A stretch of DNA of 64,000 nt from Aestuariivivens insulae (GCF_022662195.1 NZ_JAKMCS010000002.1:124001-188000); one strand, 5' to 3'. Counted from the first letter of the stretch, positions 17,491-27,135 are shown. The notes: generated by a model not told the origin, from the letters alone. Numbers and translations are program-made.

Positions 17491-18303
17491 ATGCAACAGA
17501 TTATAAATTTTATAATAAGAAACAAAACATTTTTGTTGTTCTTGTTGCTGTTCTCTATATCCATTTTTTTTACCATCCAATCGCATTCTTACCATAAAAG
17601 TAAGTTTATTAATTCGGCTAATTTTTTAACTGGTGGTGTATACAACTCCGTAAATAACATTAGTGAATATTTTAGTTTAAAATCACAAAACCAAATCTTG
17701 GCTGAGGAAAACAATAGGCTTAAATCACTTTTATATAACAGCTCCATTAAAACAGATACTAGTTTTGTGGACAGTACTAAGTTTAATGGATTATACCGAT
17801 TTACACCGGCCAATATTATTAAAAACAGCTATAGCTTAAATAATAATATTTTGACATTAAACAAAGGCAAAAACGATAGCATAAAAGAAGATTTTGGTGT
17901 TATTTCATCAAAAGGGATTATAGGAATTATCGATAAAACCAGTGCCAATTATGCGACTGTTATATCTATCTTAAATACAACCAGCCAAATAAGTGCCCAG
18001 TTAAAAAACACAAACCATTATGGTTCTCTAAAATGGAATGGGAATTCCCCTGAGTTTGTTCAACTCGTGGATATTCAAAAAGTGGCCCCCGTAAAAGTAG
18101 GCGACACCATTATTACCTCTGGTATTTCTTCCATCTTCCCAAAAGGGATATTGGTTGGTACCATTCAAGATTTTAAACTGGACGATGCCGAGAATTACTA
18201 CACTTTAAATGTAGAGCTATTTAATGATATGACTAACCTAGAGCATGTTCATATTATTGAAAATGTAGACAAACCCGAAATAACCAATCTGTTAAATGAA
18301 TAG
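17491..18303 (+). CDS. mreC: Rod-shape-determining protein MreC
   Basis: Periplasmic scaffold of the elongasome. It has 270 residues: a membrane span at about 12-30 (FLLFLLLFSISIFFTI), a short coiled coil near residues 55-80 (KSQNQILAEENNRLKSLL), then the beta-domain with GIIGIIDKTSANYATVISILNT and VGDTIITSGISSIFPKGILVG, the MreC signature. It overlaps mreD by 8 bases. MreC activates PBP2, which is encoded two genes on. Confidence 0.95.
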   Translation: MQQIINFIIRNKTFLLFLLLFSISIFFTIQSHSYHKSKFINSANFLTGGVYNSVNNISEYFSLKSQNQILAEENNRLKSLLYNSSIKTDTSFVDSTKFNGLYRFTPANIIKNSYSLNNNILTLNKGKNDSIKEDFGVISSKGIIGIIDKTSANYATVISILNTTSQISAQLKNTNHYGSLKWNGNSPEFVQLVDIQKVAPVKVGDTIITSGISSIFPKGILVGTIQDFKLDDAENYYTLNVELFNDMTNLEHVHIIENVDKPEITNLLNE

Positions 18304-18802
18304 TGTTATTTCTATACATACCATCCGTTTTATATTACTAGCCATTACACAGGCTCTTATTTTTAACCATATTAATTTTTTGGGCTATATTAACCCCTAT
18401 CCCTATCTACTATTTATCCTTTTTTACCCCGTAAAAAACAACAGGATGCTATTTATCTTTTTAAGCTTTCTACTGGGATTAACCGTAGATATGTTTTTGG
18501 ACTCTGGAGGTATTCATGCCGCAGCATCTGTATTGGTAGCTTATGCCAGACCTATTTTTTTAAAATCTACATTTGGCACCATTTACGAGTACCAAACCAT
18601 TAAGTTTAATAACGTAGAATTTGGCTCTAAACTTACATACATTGCTTTTTTAACCACAATCCACCATATTGTTTTATTTACTTTAGAAACTTTTAGTACT
18701 TCAAAAATAATTTTAACACTTCAAAAAGCGTTATTCTCTAGTATATTCACTATACTGTTATGTATATTGTTAACTATAATATTCAGTCGAAATAAGACAT
18801 GA
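18296..18802 (+). CDS. mreD: Rod-shape-determining protein MreD
   Basis: A 168-residue polytopic membrane protein of the elongasome, with about five hydrophobic stretches. Typical features are NPYPYLLFILFYP near residue 32, LLGLTVDMFLDSGGIHAAASVLVAYARP around residues 60-88, and hydrophobic spans to the end. The sequence is weakly conserved, but the place between mreC and mrdA, overlapping both by 8 and 4 bases, makes the call firm. Confidence 0.92.
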   Translation: MNSVISIHTIRFILLAITQALIFNHINFLGYINPYPYLLFILFYPVKNNRMLFIFLSFLLGLTVDMFLDSGGIHAAASVLVAYARPIFLKSTFGTIYEYQTIKFNNVEFGSKLTYIAFLTTIHHIVLFTLETFSTSKIILTLQKALFSSIFTILLCILLTIIFSRNKT

Positions 18803-20730
18803 GAAAATTTCTGCTTTTCTTATCTGTAGTTATTGTTGGGCTCATTTTCATAGGTCGTTTATTTTATCTTCAGGTATACACTTCTACCGCGCATAATTTA
18901 TTTGAAGACAATGCCCTTAGAAAAGTTTACGATTACCCCAAACGTGGTTTTGTATATGATAGAAATGGCGAGCTATTGGTTGCCAATCAGCCCACATATG
19001 ATGTCATGGTTATTCCCCGGGAGGTAAAACCTCTGGACACTCTTGAGTTTTGTAATCTCCTAAAAATTGACAAATCAAAATTTATAGAAACCTACAAGAA
19101 GGCCTACCGTTATTCACCAAGGTTACCTTCGGTTTTCGTTGCACAGCTTTCTAAAGAAGACTATGCTGTACTACAAGAAAAAATGCGAAAGTATGAGGGG
19201 TTCTATATTCAAAAACGTTCGCTAAGACATTACCAAAGATCTATAGGTGCCAACGTTTTAGGAGACATTGGAGAAGTTGGCCACAGAGACATTAAAGCAG
19301 ATCCTTATTACACCATGGGTGACCTTAAAGGCAAACAAGGTATTGAAGCCTCATATGAGAATATATTGCGTGGTGTAAAGGGCCTTAAATTTATCCAAAA
19401 AGATCGCTTTAATAGAGATATTGGCCCTTATAAGGAAGGGCAATTTGATATTCTTCCGGAACAGGGTAAAGATATTACCATTACCATCGATGCTGAGTTG
19501 CAAGAATATGGTGAACTCTTAATGCAAAATAAACGTGGTGGTGTTATTGCCATAGAGCCTTCCTCAGGTGAAATTCTTGCTATGGTGGCGGCTCCCACTT
19601 ACGACCCCAACCTATTAGTTGGCAGGGAACGCTCTAAAAATTTCACTAAACTCTACAACGACACTATAGCTAAGCCCTTATTTAACAGAAGCTTACAAGG
19701 AGAATACGAACCCGGATCTCCTTTTAAGTTAATGAACGCCTTAATAGGCTTACAGGAAGGCGTTATAACTCCTAACGAAACGGTAACTTGCTATGCGGGT
19801 TATAAATATGGCAACCGCTTTATGAAGTGTCATTGCTATATTGGCAGGCGCAATAATATGGTTTCTGGTATTCAAGAATCATGTAATGCATATTTTGCCA
19901 CAACCTATAGAAAGATACTAGATAAAAATGGCAACGCTTCTGAAGGCATTGATACTTGGAGTAAACACGCTAAAAGCTTTGGCTTGGGCAACTTCTTAAA
20001 TAACGATTTATATGTTGGCCAAAAAGGACGTATTCCCGATAGGGATTATTATAAACATGTTTATCCAAACACTTTTTATTCTACATATACCATATCCAAT
20101 GCTATAGGACAAGGTGAAGTTGCCACCACTCCTATCCAACTTGCCAATATGATTGCCGCTATAGCCAATAGAGGTTATTACTATACGCCACATATTATAA
20201 AATCTATTGAAGGCGACACCATCCCAAAGCGCTTCACTATACCTAAACACACAACTATCGCTAAGCAACATTTCGATCCTGTTATTGAAGGCATGCACCA
20301 GGTTTATAAAAATGGTACGGCCAAATGGCTACAGGTAAAAGACATTGATATTTGTGGTAAAACCGGTACCGTTGAAAACTTTGCCATCATAGACAGTGTA
20401 AGAACCCAATTAACCGACCATTCTATTTTTGTTGCTTTTGCACCAAAAGACAACCCCAAAATAGCCCTAGCCGTTTTTGTAGAAAATGGTTATTGGGGCA
20501 GTAGATTTGCCGGAAAAGTAGCCAGTTTAATGATAGAAAAACATATTAAGGGCTATATTACTCGAACCGATTTGGAAGACTGGTTATTACGATATGGTCT
20601 AGAGGAAGAATATGCAAAACCCTACTCTGGAGAACCTTTCAATATAAACGACAAAGCTATTGTTCAACCAGTAGATGACTCAGAATACAACAGACTTAAA
20701 GAGCTTTTAAAAAAATTTAAAACCCAATAA
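18799..20730 (+). CDS. mrdA: Penicillin-binding protein 2 (elongasome transpeptidase)
   Basis: Class B PBP that crosslinks peptidoglycan in side-wall growth together with RodA. It has 643 residues, with one N-terminal membrane span (FLLFLSVVIVGLIFIGRLFYLQ). The pedestal domain includes RGFVYDRNGELLVANQPTYDV. The transpeptidase motifs are SPFK with active Ser307 and Lys310 (PGSPFKLMN), SCN (QESCNAYF) and KTGT (CGKTGTVEN). The C-terminus carries an acidic-to-basic tail after about residue 600. It is translationally coupled to mreD by a 4-base overlap, and rodA begins 5 bases later. Confidence 0.97.
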   Translation: MRKFLLFLSVVIVGLIFIGRLFYLQVYTSTAHNLFEDNALRKVYDYPKRGFVYDRNGELLVANQPTYDVMVIPREVKPLDTLEFCNLLKIDKSKFIETYKKAYRYSPRLPSVFVAQLSKEDYAVLQEKMRKYEGFYIQKRSLRHYQRSIGANVLGDIGEVGHRDIKADPYYTMGDLKGKQGIEASYENILRGVKGLKFIQKDRFNRDIGPYKEGQFDILPEQGKDITITIDAELQEYGELLMQNKRGGVIAIEPSSGEILAMVAAPTYDPNLLVGRERSKNFTKLYNDTIAKPLFNRSLQGEYEPGSPFKLMNALIGLQEGVITPNETVTCYAGYKYGNRFMKCHCYIGRRNNMVSGIQESCNAYFATTYRKILDKNGNASEGIDTWSKHAKSFGLGNFLNNDLYVGQKGRIPDRDYYKHVYPNTFYSTYTISNAIGQGEVATTPIQLANMIAAIANRGYYYTPHIIKSIEGDTIPKRFTIPKHTTIAKQHFDPVIEGMHQVYKNGTAKWLQVKDIDICGKTGTVENFAIIDSVRTQLTDHSIFVAFAPKDNPKIALAVFVENGYWGSRFAGKVASLMIEKHIKGYITRTDLEDWLLRYGLEEEYAKPYSGEPFNINDKAIVQPVDDSEYNRLKELLKKFKTQ

Positions 20731-20735
20731 ATTTA

Positions 20736-22013
20736 ATGGTAAGAGAAACCAACAGGCATTTTAAATTCGACTGGATTACCATCATTCTTTTTTTGCTATT
20801 GGTAGGTTTTGGCTGGTTAAACATTTTGTCGGCGTCCCATACGGGAGAGACTATTGATTATTTTGATTTCTCCCAGCCCTATGGCAAACAGCTAATATTC
20901 ATCTTACTCACTTTTGGCTTAATTATTATAATTCTATCCATAGAAGCTAAATTTTACGAGCGCTTTTCCAGTATCATCTATATCATTTCCATGGTTTCCC
21001 TTGTGGGACTGTTTCTCTTTGGAAAAAATGTTAACGGAGCCACCTCTTGGTATGCCATTGGTGGTATGACCCTACAGCCGAGTGAGTTCGCCAAGGCAGC
21101 CACTGCTTTGGCGGTAGCCAAATACATAAGTGATTTAAACACAGATATTAACAGATTTCAAGATCAAATTAAAACCTTAGCTATAATAATTATTCCAGCG
21201 CTTTTGGTACTATTGCAAAACGATACAGGCAGTACCATAGTATATGCTGCATTTTTCTTTGTGCTTTATAGGGAGGGCTTACCTAAAATGTACCTAACAT
21301 TGGGTATTATAGTTATTATATTATCTGTTTTCTCATTAAAGCTAGGTTTTTTAATCACCTCCATTATTTCCGCCATCGCTATTGTTACACTTCACTTTTT
21401 ATCAAAAAAGAGGCCTCCTATTTTAAAATCAATAGCAGCATTAATATTCTGCATAGGCTTAGCGTATAGCGTGAAGTTTTTCTACCAAGATATTTTGAAA
21501 CCTCACCAACAGGATCGTATTAGCCTTTGGCTGCGTTTGGAAAAAGATCCGGAAAAATTGGAGCAAATGAAAAAAACCTTTGCCTATAACCTTAACGAAT
21601 CTGAAAAAGCAATAAGTTCGGGAGGTATTACTGGCAGGGGTTTTTTAGAAGGTACCAGAACTACTGGAAAATTTGTACCAGAACAACACACCGATTACAT
21701 TTTTAGTACTGTAGGTGAAGAATGGGGTTTTTTAGGAAGCACAATGGTTGTTATTGTTTTTGTTTTATTAATATTACGCATTCTTCATTTAGCCGAATTA
21801 CAAAAATCGCAATTTAGTCGTGTGTACGGCTACAGCGTTGCGTCCATTATTTTTATACACTTCCTCATTAATATAGGTATGGTTATGGGGTTAATACCAA
21901 CTATTGGTATTCCTCTACCCTTATTTAGTTATGGAGGATCTGGGCTTTGGGCCTTTACTATCCTACTGTTTATATTTATAAAACTGGACTCTAATAAAAT
22001 TAATGAATGGTGA
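20736..22013 (+). CDS. rodA: Peptidoglycan glycosyltransferase RodA
   Basis: SEDS-family glycosyltransferase that polymerises lipid II in the rod complex with PBP2. It has 425 residues and about ten membrane spans. Conserved SEDS motifs are GWLNILSAS near residue 22, LQPSEFAKAATALAVAKYI near residue 112, LLQNDTGSTIVYAAFFFVLYR near residue 158, TDYIFSTVGEEWGFLGS near residue 319 and IPLPLFSYGGSGLWAF near the end. It is the last gene of the shape operon. CAGT heptamers start right after its stop codon, and gldC converges from the other side. Confidence 0.97.
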   Translation: MVRETNRHFKFDWITIILFLLLVGFGWLNILSASHTGETIDYFDFSQPYGKQLIFILLTFGLIIIILSIEAKFYERFSSIIYIISMVSLVGLFLFGKNVNGATSWYAIGGMTLQPSEFAKAATALAVAKYISDLNTDINRFQDQIKTLAIIIIPALLVLLQNDTGSTIVYAAFFFVLYREGLPKMYLTLGIIVIILSVFSLKLGFLITSIISAIAIVTLHFLSKKRPPILKSIAALIFCIGLAYSVKFFYQDILKPHQQDRISLWLRLEKDPEKLEQMKKTFAYNLNESEKAISSGGITGRGFLEGTRTTGKFVPEQHTDYIFSTVGEEWGFLGSTMVVIVFVLLILRILHLAELQKSQFSRVYGYSVASIIFIHFLINIGMVMGLIPTIGIPLPLFSYGGSGLWAFTILLFIFIKLDSNKINEW

Positions 22014-22041
22014 TTTAGTATTCAGTGTGCAGTCTTAGTTG
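22014..22041 (+). repeat. Period-7 AGT array after rodA
   Basis: Four heptamers in register follow the stop codon: TTTAGTA, TTCAGTG, TGCAGTC, TTAGTTG. The unit matches the CAGT arrays after the sigma-54 activator, rsgA and aminotransferase genes. The remaining bases to gldC (22042-22157) hold only a weak hairpin, AAGTG/CACTT, near 22144. Confidence 0.6.
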
Positions 22042-22157
22042 CTACAGAAAAACTTAATGTATTGATGGTTTAATTGTTAGATAACCGAAGACCGATGTTA
22101 ATTCACTTCAAACACAAACCAATAACACAACCACTAAAAAGTTCAAGTGTTTTACAC

Positions 22158-22493
22158 TTACTTTTTCAATTCCAATTTTTCGGCGAAGTAATCACAAAAA
22201 TCCTTCATGGTAGCCGTCATCTTTTCATCTTGGGTAGCACGGTTAAAAGTATCGCTCATAGCCACCAAAGTTTGATGAAAAAAGACTTTCATCTCATCTA
22301 CAGGCATATCTTTTGTCCACAAATCAATACGTAAGGTCTCTTGAGCTTTACTGTCCCAAACCGAAAGCAACATAGCTTTAGCTTCTTCATTGGTTATGCC
22401 TCCATCTTGTGCCGTCCAATATAATGTTTCGGGTACACGGTTCTCGTCCAGTTCTACACTTAATTCAATCTTAGATGTTATATGTTTTGCCAT
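22158..22493 (-). CDS. gldC: Gliding motility protein GldC
   Basis: A 111-residue cytoplasmic protein of the Bacteroidota gliding machinery, with no signal peptide. It reads like GldC: ITSKIELSVELDENRVPE near residue 5, WTAQDGGI, EAKAMLLSVWD and LRIDLWTKDMPVDEMKVFFHQTL. Its start shares one base with the stop of gldB (TAATG), the known gldB-gldC arrangement. GldC is thought to help GldB stability; its biochemical role is not known. Confidence 0.93.
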   Translation of the reverse strand: MAKHITSKIELSVELDENRVPETLYWTAQDGGITNEEAKAMLLSVWDSKAQETLRIDLWTKDMPVDEMKVFFHQTLVAMSDTFNRATQDEKMTATMKDFCDYFAEKLELKK

Positions 22494-23461
22494 TATTTTC
22501 TAGGTTTAAATTTAGAATTATTAAAAATATCTTGGGAGCTTTTAATAAGCATCTCCTTAAGCGACACATCATTTTGCTCCATGTAGGCCCTAACAATTTG
22601 CCAACCTATATATTGCCCTAATCGCGCAGGGGACTCATTATCGATTTGCTCTAACCGAAATTTAGTAAAAGGGGCAGGGTTGATAAAACGGCCTGGCAAT
22701 TTAGAGTCTGTACTAAATAACAATTCACGTTCTACAAAATACTGCCAAATGTAACTTTCGTTCGCGATGGCCCATTGCAACTCATCTTCGGTATAGCTAA
22801 TGCGTTCTGCTTCTGTTTTAAAAGGAAGCATCACATCATTAAAATACAATATCTTCCCAAAGTAGACCATTTCATCCAAAAGAGTACGTGGCTGTGCCTG
22901 ATAAATATACCTCTTGGCATATGCAGTAGACAAATCCACTACCAATTGTTCTTTTTTCAAATTTTCACAAACATACTTTGGAATACTGCTATTTACATAA
23001 AACTCATGGTCGCTCCCCAAATAGGTATCAACAGAAACAAGAACAATCGTATCGGTAACAATAACCTTATTTCTATAATCAACATCATTAGTAACGGTTA
23101 TAACCCGTGGTGGATTAAACTCAGGAAAGTAATACTTTAAGTGATTGAACAAGGATTCTATCTCTAGCGTTTCATCATTAAAATTGGGAAATACTTTTTC
23201 AACCTCTTCATATAATCGCTGTTGCAACGTATCTTCCTTCTTAGCAATCCAAAACGAATCTGGGTACTTTTCGGCAAACATAAACGGATAGGCCTGTTTC
23301 AACTCAGGCAAATCTTCAATTTTTGCATTAGAGAACAGCTTATCGAAACGCTCTACGTTTATATCAATATTAATTTTAGCAATCTCCTGCTCCAACCTAT
23401 TATCCTTTTTACAGGATATGGTTAGTATTAGTACAATTAATAATAATACAATATTCTTCAT
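22493..23461 (-). CDS. gldB: Gliding motility lipoprotein GldB
   Basis: A 322-residue lipoprotein needed for gliding. The signal peptide ends in a lipobox (LILTISC, Cys17). The mature part begins with INIDINVERFDKLF and includes YLGSDHEFY, IPKYVCENLKKEQL, ARLGQYIGWQIVRAYMEQNDVSLKEML and a C-terminal KSSQDIFNNSKFKP, in keeping with GldB and its distant Zn-peptidase-like fold. The gene is divergent from nadE and overlaps gldC by one base. The neighbourhood gldC-gldB-nadE is common in gliding flavobacteria. Confidence 0.94.
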   Translation of the reverse strand: MKNIVLLLIVLILTISCKKDNRLEQEIAKINIDINVERFDKLFSNAKIEDLPELKQAYPFMFAEKYPDSFWIAKKEDTLQQRLYEEVEKVFPNFNDETLEIESLFNHLKYYFPEFNPPRVITVTNDVDYRNKVIVTDTIVLVSVDTYLGSDHEFYVNSSIPKYVCENLKKEQLVVDLSTAYAKRYIYQAQPRTLLDEMVYFGKILYFNDVMLPFKTEAERISYTEDELQWAIANESYIWQYFVERELLFSTDSKLPGRFINPAPFTKFRLEQIDNESPARLGQYIGWQIVRAYMEQNDVSLKEMLIKSSQDIFNNSKFKPRK

Positions 23462-23603
23462 TTATTTAAAATTTCACAAAAACCTGTTTTTCAGAATTTT
23501 AATTATTCCAATTGGTATTAACCTTAGAACACTAAATTCCCCTAGTGGGCTTTCATACAAAAACTTAAACGACTTAATCTTTTATATATTGAGGGGTTTC
23601 TTT

Positions 23604-23611
23604 TATTTTTG
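23604..23611 (+). promoter_or_regulatory. -7 box for nadE
   Basis: TATTTTTG matches TAnnTTTG and lies 40 bases before the nadE ATG at 23652, in the 190-base divergent region shared with gldB. No -33 box at the expected spacing was found. Confidence 0.45.
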
Positions 23612-23651
23612 CTTGCAAAGGTACTATTCTTAGATTTAAAATTGGCTTAAT

Positions 23652-24440
23652 ATGCAAACAGAAAAAGTAGTGAACCTTATTGTTGATTGGCTAAAGGATT
23701 ATGCAACTAAGGCAGGTGTTAATGGTTTTGTTATAGGTGTTTCTGGCGGTATAGACTCTGCTGTAACTTCTACCTTATGTGCCAAAACAGGTTTGAAAGT
23801 TTTGTGTTTAGAAATGCCTATTCATCAAGCAAAAAGCCATGTAACAAGAGCACAGGAACATATTGCTCATTTGAAAGAAAAATTTAATAATGTTACCGAT
23901 ATACGCACCGATTTAACTCCTGTTTTTGAAACTTTTAAAGCCGAAATACTTTTAGATGGCGAGCAAGCCACTATAGATATGGCATTGGCCAATACAAGGG
24001 CGCGTTTACGAATGACCACCCTATACTATTATGCTGGTTTGTATAAATTACTTGTTGCAGGAACAGGAAACAAAGTTGAAGATTTTGGCGTAGGGTTCTA
24101 TACTAAATATGGCGATGGCGGAGTTGACCTTAGCCCTATTGCCGATTTAGTAAAATCACAAGTTTATGAACTAGGCAGTTTTTTAGATGTTCCCGAAAGT
24201 ATTATGAAAGCAGCCCCTAGTGATGGCCTTTTTGGTGATGCCAGAAGTGACGAAGATCAAATTGGCGCATCCTACCCCGAATTGGAATGGGCCATGGAAA
24301 TGGATAACAATAATAACAAAGCCGAAGACTTTACAGGTCGTAAACAAGAGGTCTTTAAAATATACAAGCGCTTTAACAATGCCAACAAGCACAAAATGGT
24401 TCCAATACCCGTTTGTAATATTCCTAAGGAATTTTATTAA
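23652..24440 (+). CDS. nadE: NH3-dependent NAD+ synthetase
   Basis: Last enzyme of NAD synthesis: amidates nicotinate adenine dinucleotide using ATP and ammonia. It has 262 residues and only the synthetase domain, so ammonia and not glutamine is the expected donor. The ATP pyrophosphatase loop SGGIDS is at 31-36. Other matches are ANTRARLRMTTLYYYA, LVAGTGNKVEDFGVGFYTKYGDGGVDLSPIADL and APSDGLFGDARSDEDQIGASYPELEWAM. It is divergent from gldB. Confidence 0.96.
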   Translation: MQTEKVVNLIVDWLKDYATKAGVNGFVIGVSGGIDSAVTSTLCAKTGLKVLCLEMPIHQAKSHVTRAQEHIAHLKEKFNNVTDIRTDLTPVFETFKAEILLDGEQATIDMALANTRARLRMTTLYYYAGLYKLLVAGTGNKVEDFGVGFYTKYGDGGVDLSPIADLVKSQVYELGSFLDVPESIMKAAPSDGLFGDARSDEDQIGASYPELEWAMEMDNNNNKAEDFTGRKQEVFKIYKRFNNANKHKMVPIPVCNIPKEFY

Positions 24441-24543
24441 TTTATTGTGAATTGTAAAAAAAGTAGTATCTTTACACTATAGCTTAAATCTCTCAATTAA
24501 CCACATAATCATGTCCAAAATGATTATCTAAAAAGCTAAAAAT

Positions 24544-25173
24544 ATGATAAAATTATTAATAGCAGACAACCACCCTATCATTAGAAAAGGGCTAGAATTA
24601 CTCTTATCTTCGTCTTCCAACATCGATATCGTTGGAAGTGTTAATGATGGCGAAGAAATCCTTGAATTTGTTAAAAACAATGAGGTAGACATTATTTTAA
24701 CCGAAGTTAATTTTCCAAAATTAAACGGTTTAACGGTACTTAGATACTTAAAAAATGATTACCCGGATATTAAGACCATTATTTTTAGTGGAGAACCAGA
24801 AGAAGTTTATGCCATTAACGCTATTAAAGCGGGAGCTTATGGCTATGTTTCTAAAACAGTTAACATTATAACCATTAGCGAGGCCATTACAAAAGTATAT
24901 GAGGGCGGTATTTACCTTAGTAATGAACTTACTCAACAAATTGCATTTGGAACTCGCACCAATAAATCTGGAAGATTTTACAAAAAACTTTCTACTAGAG
25001 AAGCAGAGGTTTTAAAATTGTTGACCGTTGGTAAAAAGAACAAGGAGATTTCTAAAGAACTAGATATTAACGAAAAAACGGTTAGTACTTACAAAGCCCG
25101 TTTAATGCGCAAGCTTAAAGTTAATAACCTTGTAGATTTAGTGAATCAAGCAAAGCTTTCTGAACAGGTGTAA
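24544..25173 (+). CDS. NarL/LuxR-type response regulator with Glu in place of the phospho-Asp
   Basis: A 209-residue DNA-binding regulator. The receiver domain (1-120) has Asp8 (IADNHP), Ser82 and Lys104 (YVSK) of the usual active site, but the phospho-acceptor position holds Glu54 in ILTEVNFP where most members have Asp. The C-terminal LuxR helix-turn-helix (150-209) is intact: LSTREAEVLKLLTVGKKNKEISKELDINEKTVSTYKARLMRKL. No histidine kinase gene is nearby. Glu can mimic the phosphorylated state, so this protein may be always active, or controlled without phosphate. It is convergent with dnaG. Confidence 0.93.
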   Translation: MIKLLIADNHPIIRKGLELLLSSSSNIDIVGSVNDGEEILEFVKNNEVDIILTEVNFPKLNGLTVLRYLKNDYPDIKTIIFSGEPEEVYAINAIKAGAYGYVSKTVNIITISEAITKVYEGGIYLSNELTQQIAFGTRTNKSGRFYKKLSTREAEVLKLLTVGKKNKEISKELDINEKTVSTYKARLMRKLKVNNLVDLVNQAKLSEQV

Positions 25174-25176
25174 CTT

Positions 25177-27135
25177 TTAAAGTACCCTGTTTAGCTTTCT
25201 AGATAACAGCATCTTTAAGCCAGAGTAATCTTTAACTTCCTCAAGTATATTTCTATTTGAGTCAGACTTATTTTGCGCTGTTTCTAACCGAAACTCTTTT
25301 ACCTTAAGGTCTATTAAAAAACATCTTAAACTTAAGATCGTCTCACTTACTAACTGAGCAACGGTATGTTGTTTTTCTTTGGGAAAAATATCCATACGTT
25401 GCCAGTTATCTAGATGGTATTTTTCGTCATCCATTAGAATGGAAGTAATCTCACTGGCCATATCCTGACGTACTGAATTTATAAATGTTTTTAATTCAAA
25501 TTCCGGATTTTGGTTCAGGGCATCTATTATGGTATAATATAAGGTCTTAAATTTTTCGTTCGTGAATTCCATTTCATCATCCTGAAGATCTAAAAATACT
25601 TTTTCAAAAACCTTGGCTTGATGAATTACAGGCTCTAAAATCAATTCTCCCTTATCGTTCTCTTTTAAAACCAAATCTTCAAAATCTTCAGTTTTATTCC
25701 CATAAAGCAGTAGAATTTCTATAATCTTACGTTCCAAAATATATTGCACATCCACCTTTTTAACAGGCTGCTTATGCTTAATCACTTCAAAAGCTTTCTG
25801 TTCGGTCGAATACTTTTTATTTTCTTCCTGAAATTCCTTTTTATTTATTTGTGCTAAGGTACTGAACAGCACCTCCTCACTTATATCCATAATTCGGGCA
25901 CATTCCTGAATGTAAATTTCCTTTTTGATACGATCGGGTATTTTAGAAATACTGTTTACTATATCTCTAACTGTATCGGCCTTCTTTATAGGATCGTTTT
26001 TTGAATCTTCAAATAAAACCGAAGCCTTAAACTGAATGAAATCTTTGGCATTGTCCTCCAAATAAAGTGTAAGTTCTTCCAATGTATTTTGCTTGGCAAA
26101 ACTATCGGGGTCTTCGCCTTCTGGAAACGAACACACCTTAACGTTCATACCTTGCTCCAAAATAAGGTCTATACCTCTTAATGAAGCACGCATTCCTGCA
26201 GCATCACCGTCAAACAATACGGTAATGTTCTTGGTTAGCCTATTAATTAACCGGATTTGTTCTGGCGTTAAAGCCGTACCAGACGAAGACACTACATTTT
26301 TAATTCCGGTTTGATGGAATTGTATCACATCGGTATACCCTTCAACCAAATAACAATTGTCTTCTTTGGCTATGCTTTGTTTGGCATGATAAATACCATA
26401 AAGCACTTTACTTTTATGGTAAATATCACTTTCTGGGGAGTTAAGGTATTTAGCAGCTTTTTTATCGTTGGTTAAAATACGACCGCCAAAGCCCAACACC
26501 CGACCACTCATACTCTTTATGGGAAACATAACACGCCCCTTAAACCTATCGAAACGCTTATCGTCCTTAACTATGGTAAGCCCTGTCTTTTCTAGGTATT
26601 CTATATTATAGCCCTTTTTTAAGGCTTCATCGGTAAAAGCTTGCCATTCATTTAATGAATACCCTAAATTAAATTTTTTAATGGTTTCCTCTGTAAAACC
26701 GCGCTCCTTAAAATAACTTAGGCCAATAGACTTCCCTTGATCTGTTTTATGGAGTATCTTTTGGAAATAATCGTTTGCAAACTCACTTACCAAGTATAAA
26801 CTCTCCCTTTCGTTAGCAGCCTCTTTTTGTTCGTTGGTTTGCTCGGTCTCTTCTATTTCAATATTGTATTTCTTGGCCAAATATTTTATGGCTTCCGGAT
26901 AGGTAAAATGTTCGTGCTCCATTAAAAAGGCAACCACATTGCCCCCTTTACCGGTACTAAAATCTTTCCATATTTGTTTTACAGGCGACACCATAAAGCT
27001 AGGTGTACGCTCGTCGCTAAAGGGACTTAAGCCTTTAAAATTACTCCCAGCTTTTTTTAATTGTACAAAATCGCCTATAACCTCCTCTACACGGGAGGTT
27101 TCGAATACTAGATCTATGGATGATTGTGATATCAA
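25177..27135 (-). CDS. dnaG: DNA primase (zinc-binding motif without ligands)
   Basis: Makes RNA primers at the replication fork. It has 652 residues. The N-terminal domain keeps the fold-like sequence FKGLSPF, then ERTPSFMVSP and WKDFSTGKGGN, but the four ligand positions of the CHC2 zinc finger (CxxH ... CxxC) are Ser37, Ser40, Asp58 and Thr61, so it cannot bind zinc as usual. The catalytic core is normal: GRVMFPI, VLGFGGRIL, VEGYTDVIQFHQTG (TOPRIM Glu) and LFDGDAAGMRASLRG. A C-terminal helicase-interaction region follows. The stop is 3 bases from the convergent regulator gene's stop. Confidence 0.96.
   Translation of the reverse strand: MISQSSIDLVFETSRVEEVIGDFVQLKKAGSNFKGLSPFSDERTPSFMVSPVKQIWKDFSTGKGGNVVAFLMEHEHFTYPEAIKYLAKKYNIEIEETEQTNEQKEAANERESLYLVSEFANDYFQKILHKTDQGKSIGLSYFKERGFTEETIKKFNLGYSLNEWQAFTDEALKKGYNIEYLEKTGLTIVKDDKRFDRFKGRVMFPIKSMSGRVLGFGGRILTNDKKAAKYLNSPESDIYHKSKVLYGIYHAKQSIAKEDNCYLVEGYTDVIQFHQTGIKNVVSSSGTALTPEQIRLINRLTKNITVLFDGDAAGMRASLRGIDLILEQGMNVKVCSFPEGEDPDSFAKQNTLEELTLYLEDNAKDFIQFKASVLFEDSKNDPIKKADTVRDIVNSISKIPDRIKKEIYIQECARIMDISEEVLFSTLAQINKKEFQEENKKYSTEQKAFEVIKHKQPVKKVDVQYILERKIIEILLLYGNKTEDFEDLVLKENDKGELILEPVIHQAKVFEKVFLDLQDDEMEFTNEKFKTLYYTIIDALNQNPEFELKTFINSVRQDMASEITSILMDDEKYHLDNWQRMDIFPKEKQHTVAQLVSETILSLRCFLIDLKVKEFRLETAQNKSDSNRNILEEVKDYSGLKMLLSRKLNRVL

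Noticed and set aside
22074-22334. 86-codon plus-strand frame between rodA and gldC
   Set aside because: It overlaps gldC on the other strand for most of its length and has no recognisable start site or domain.
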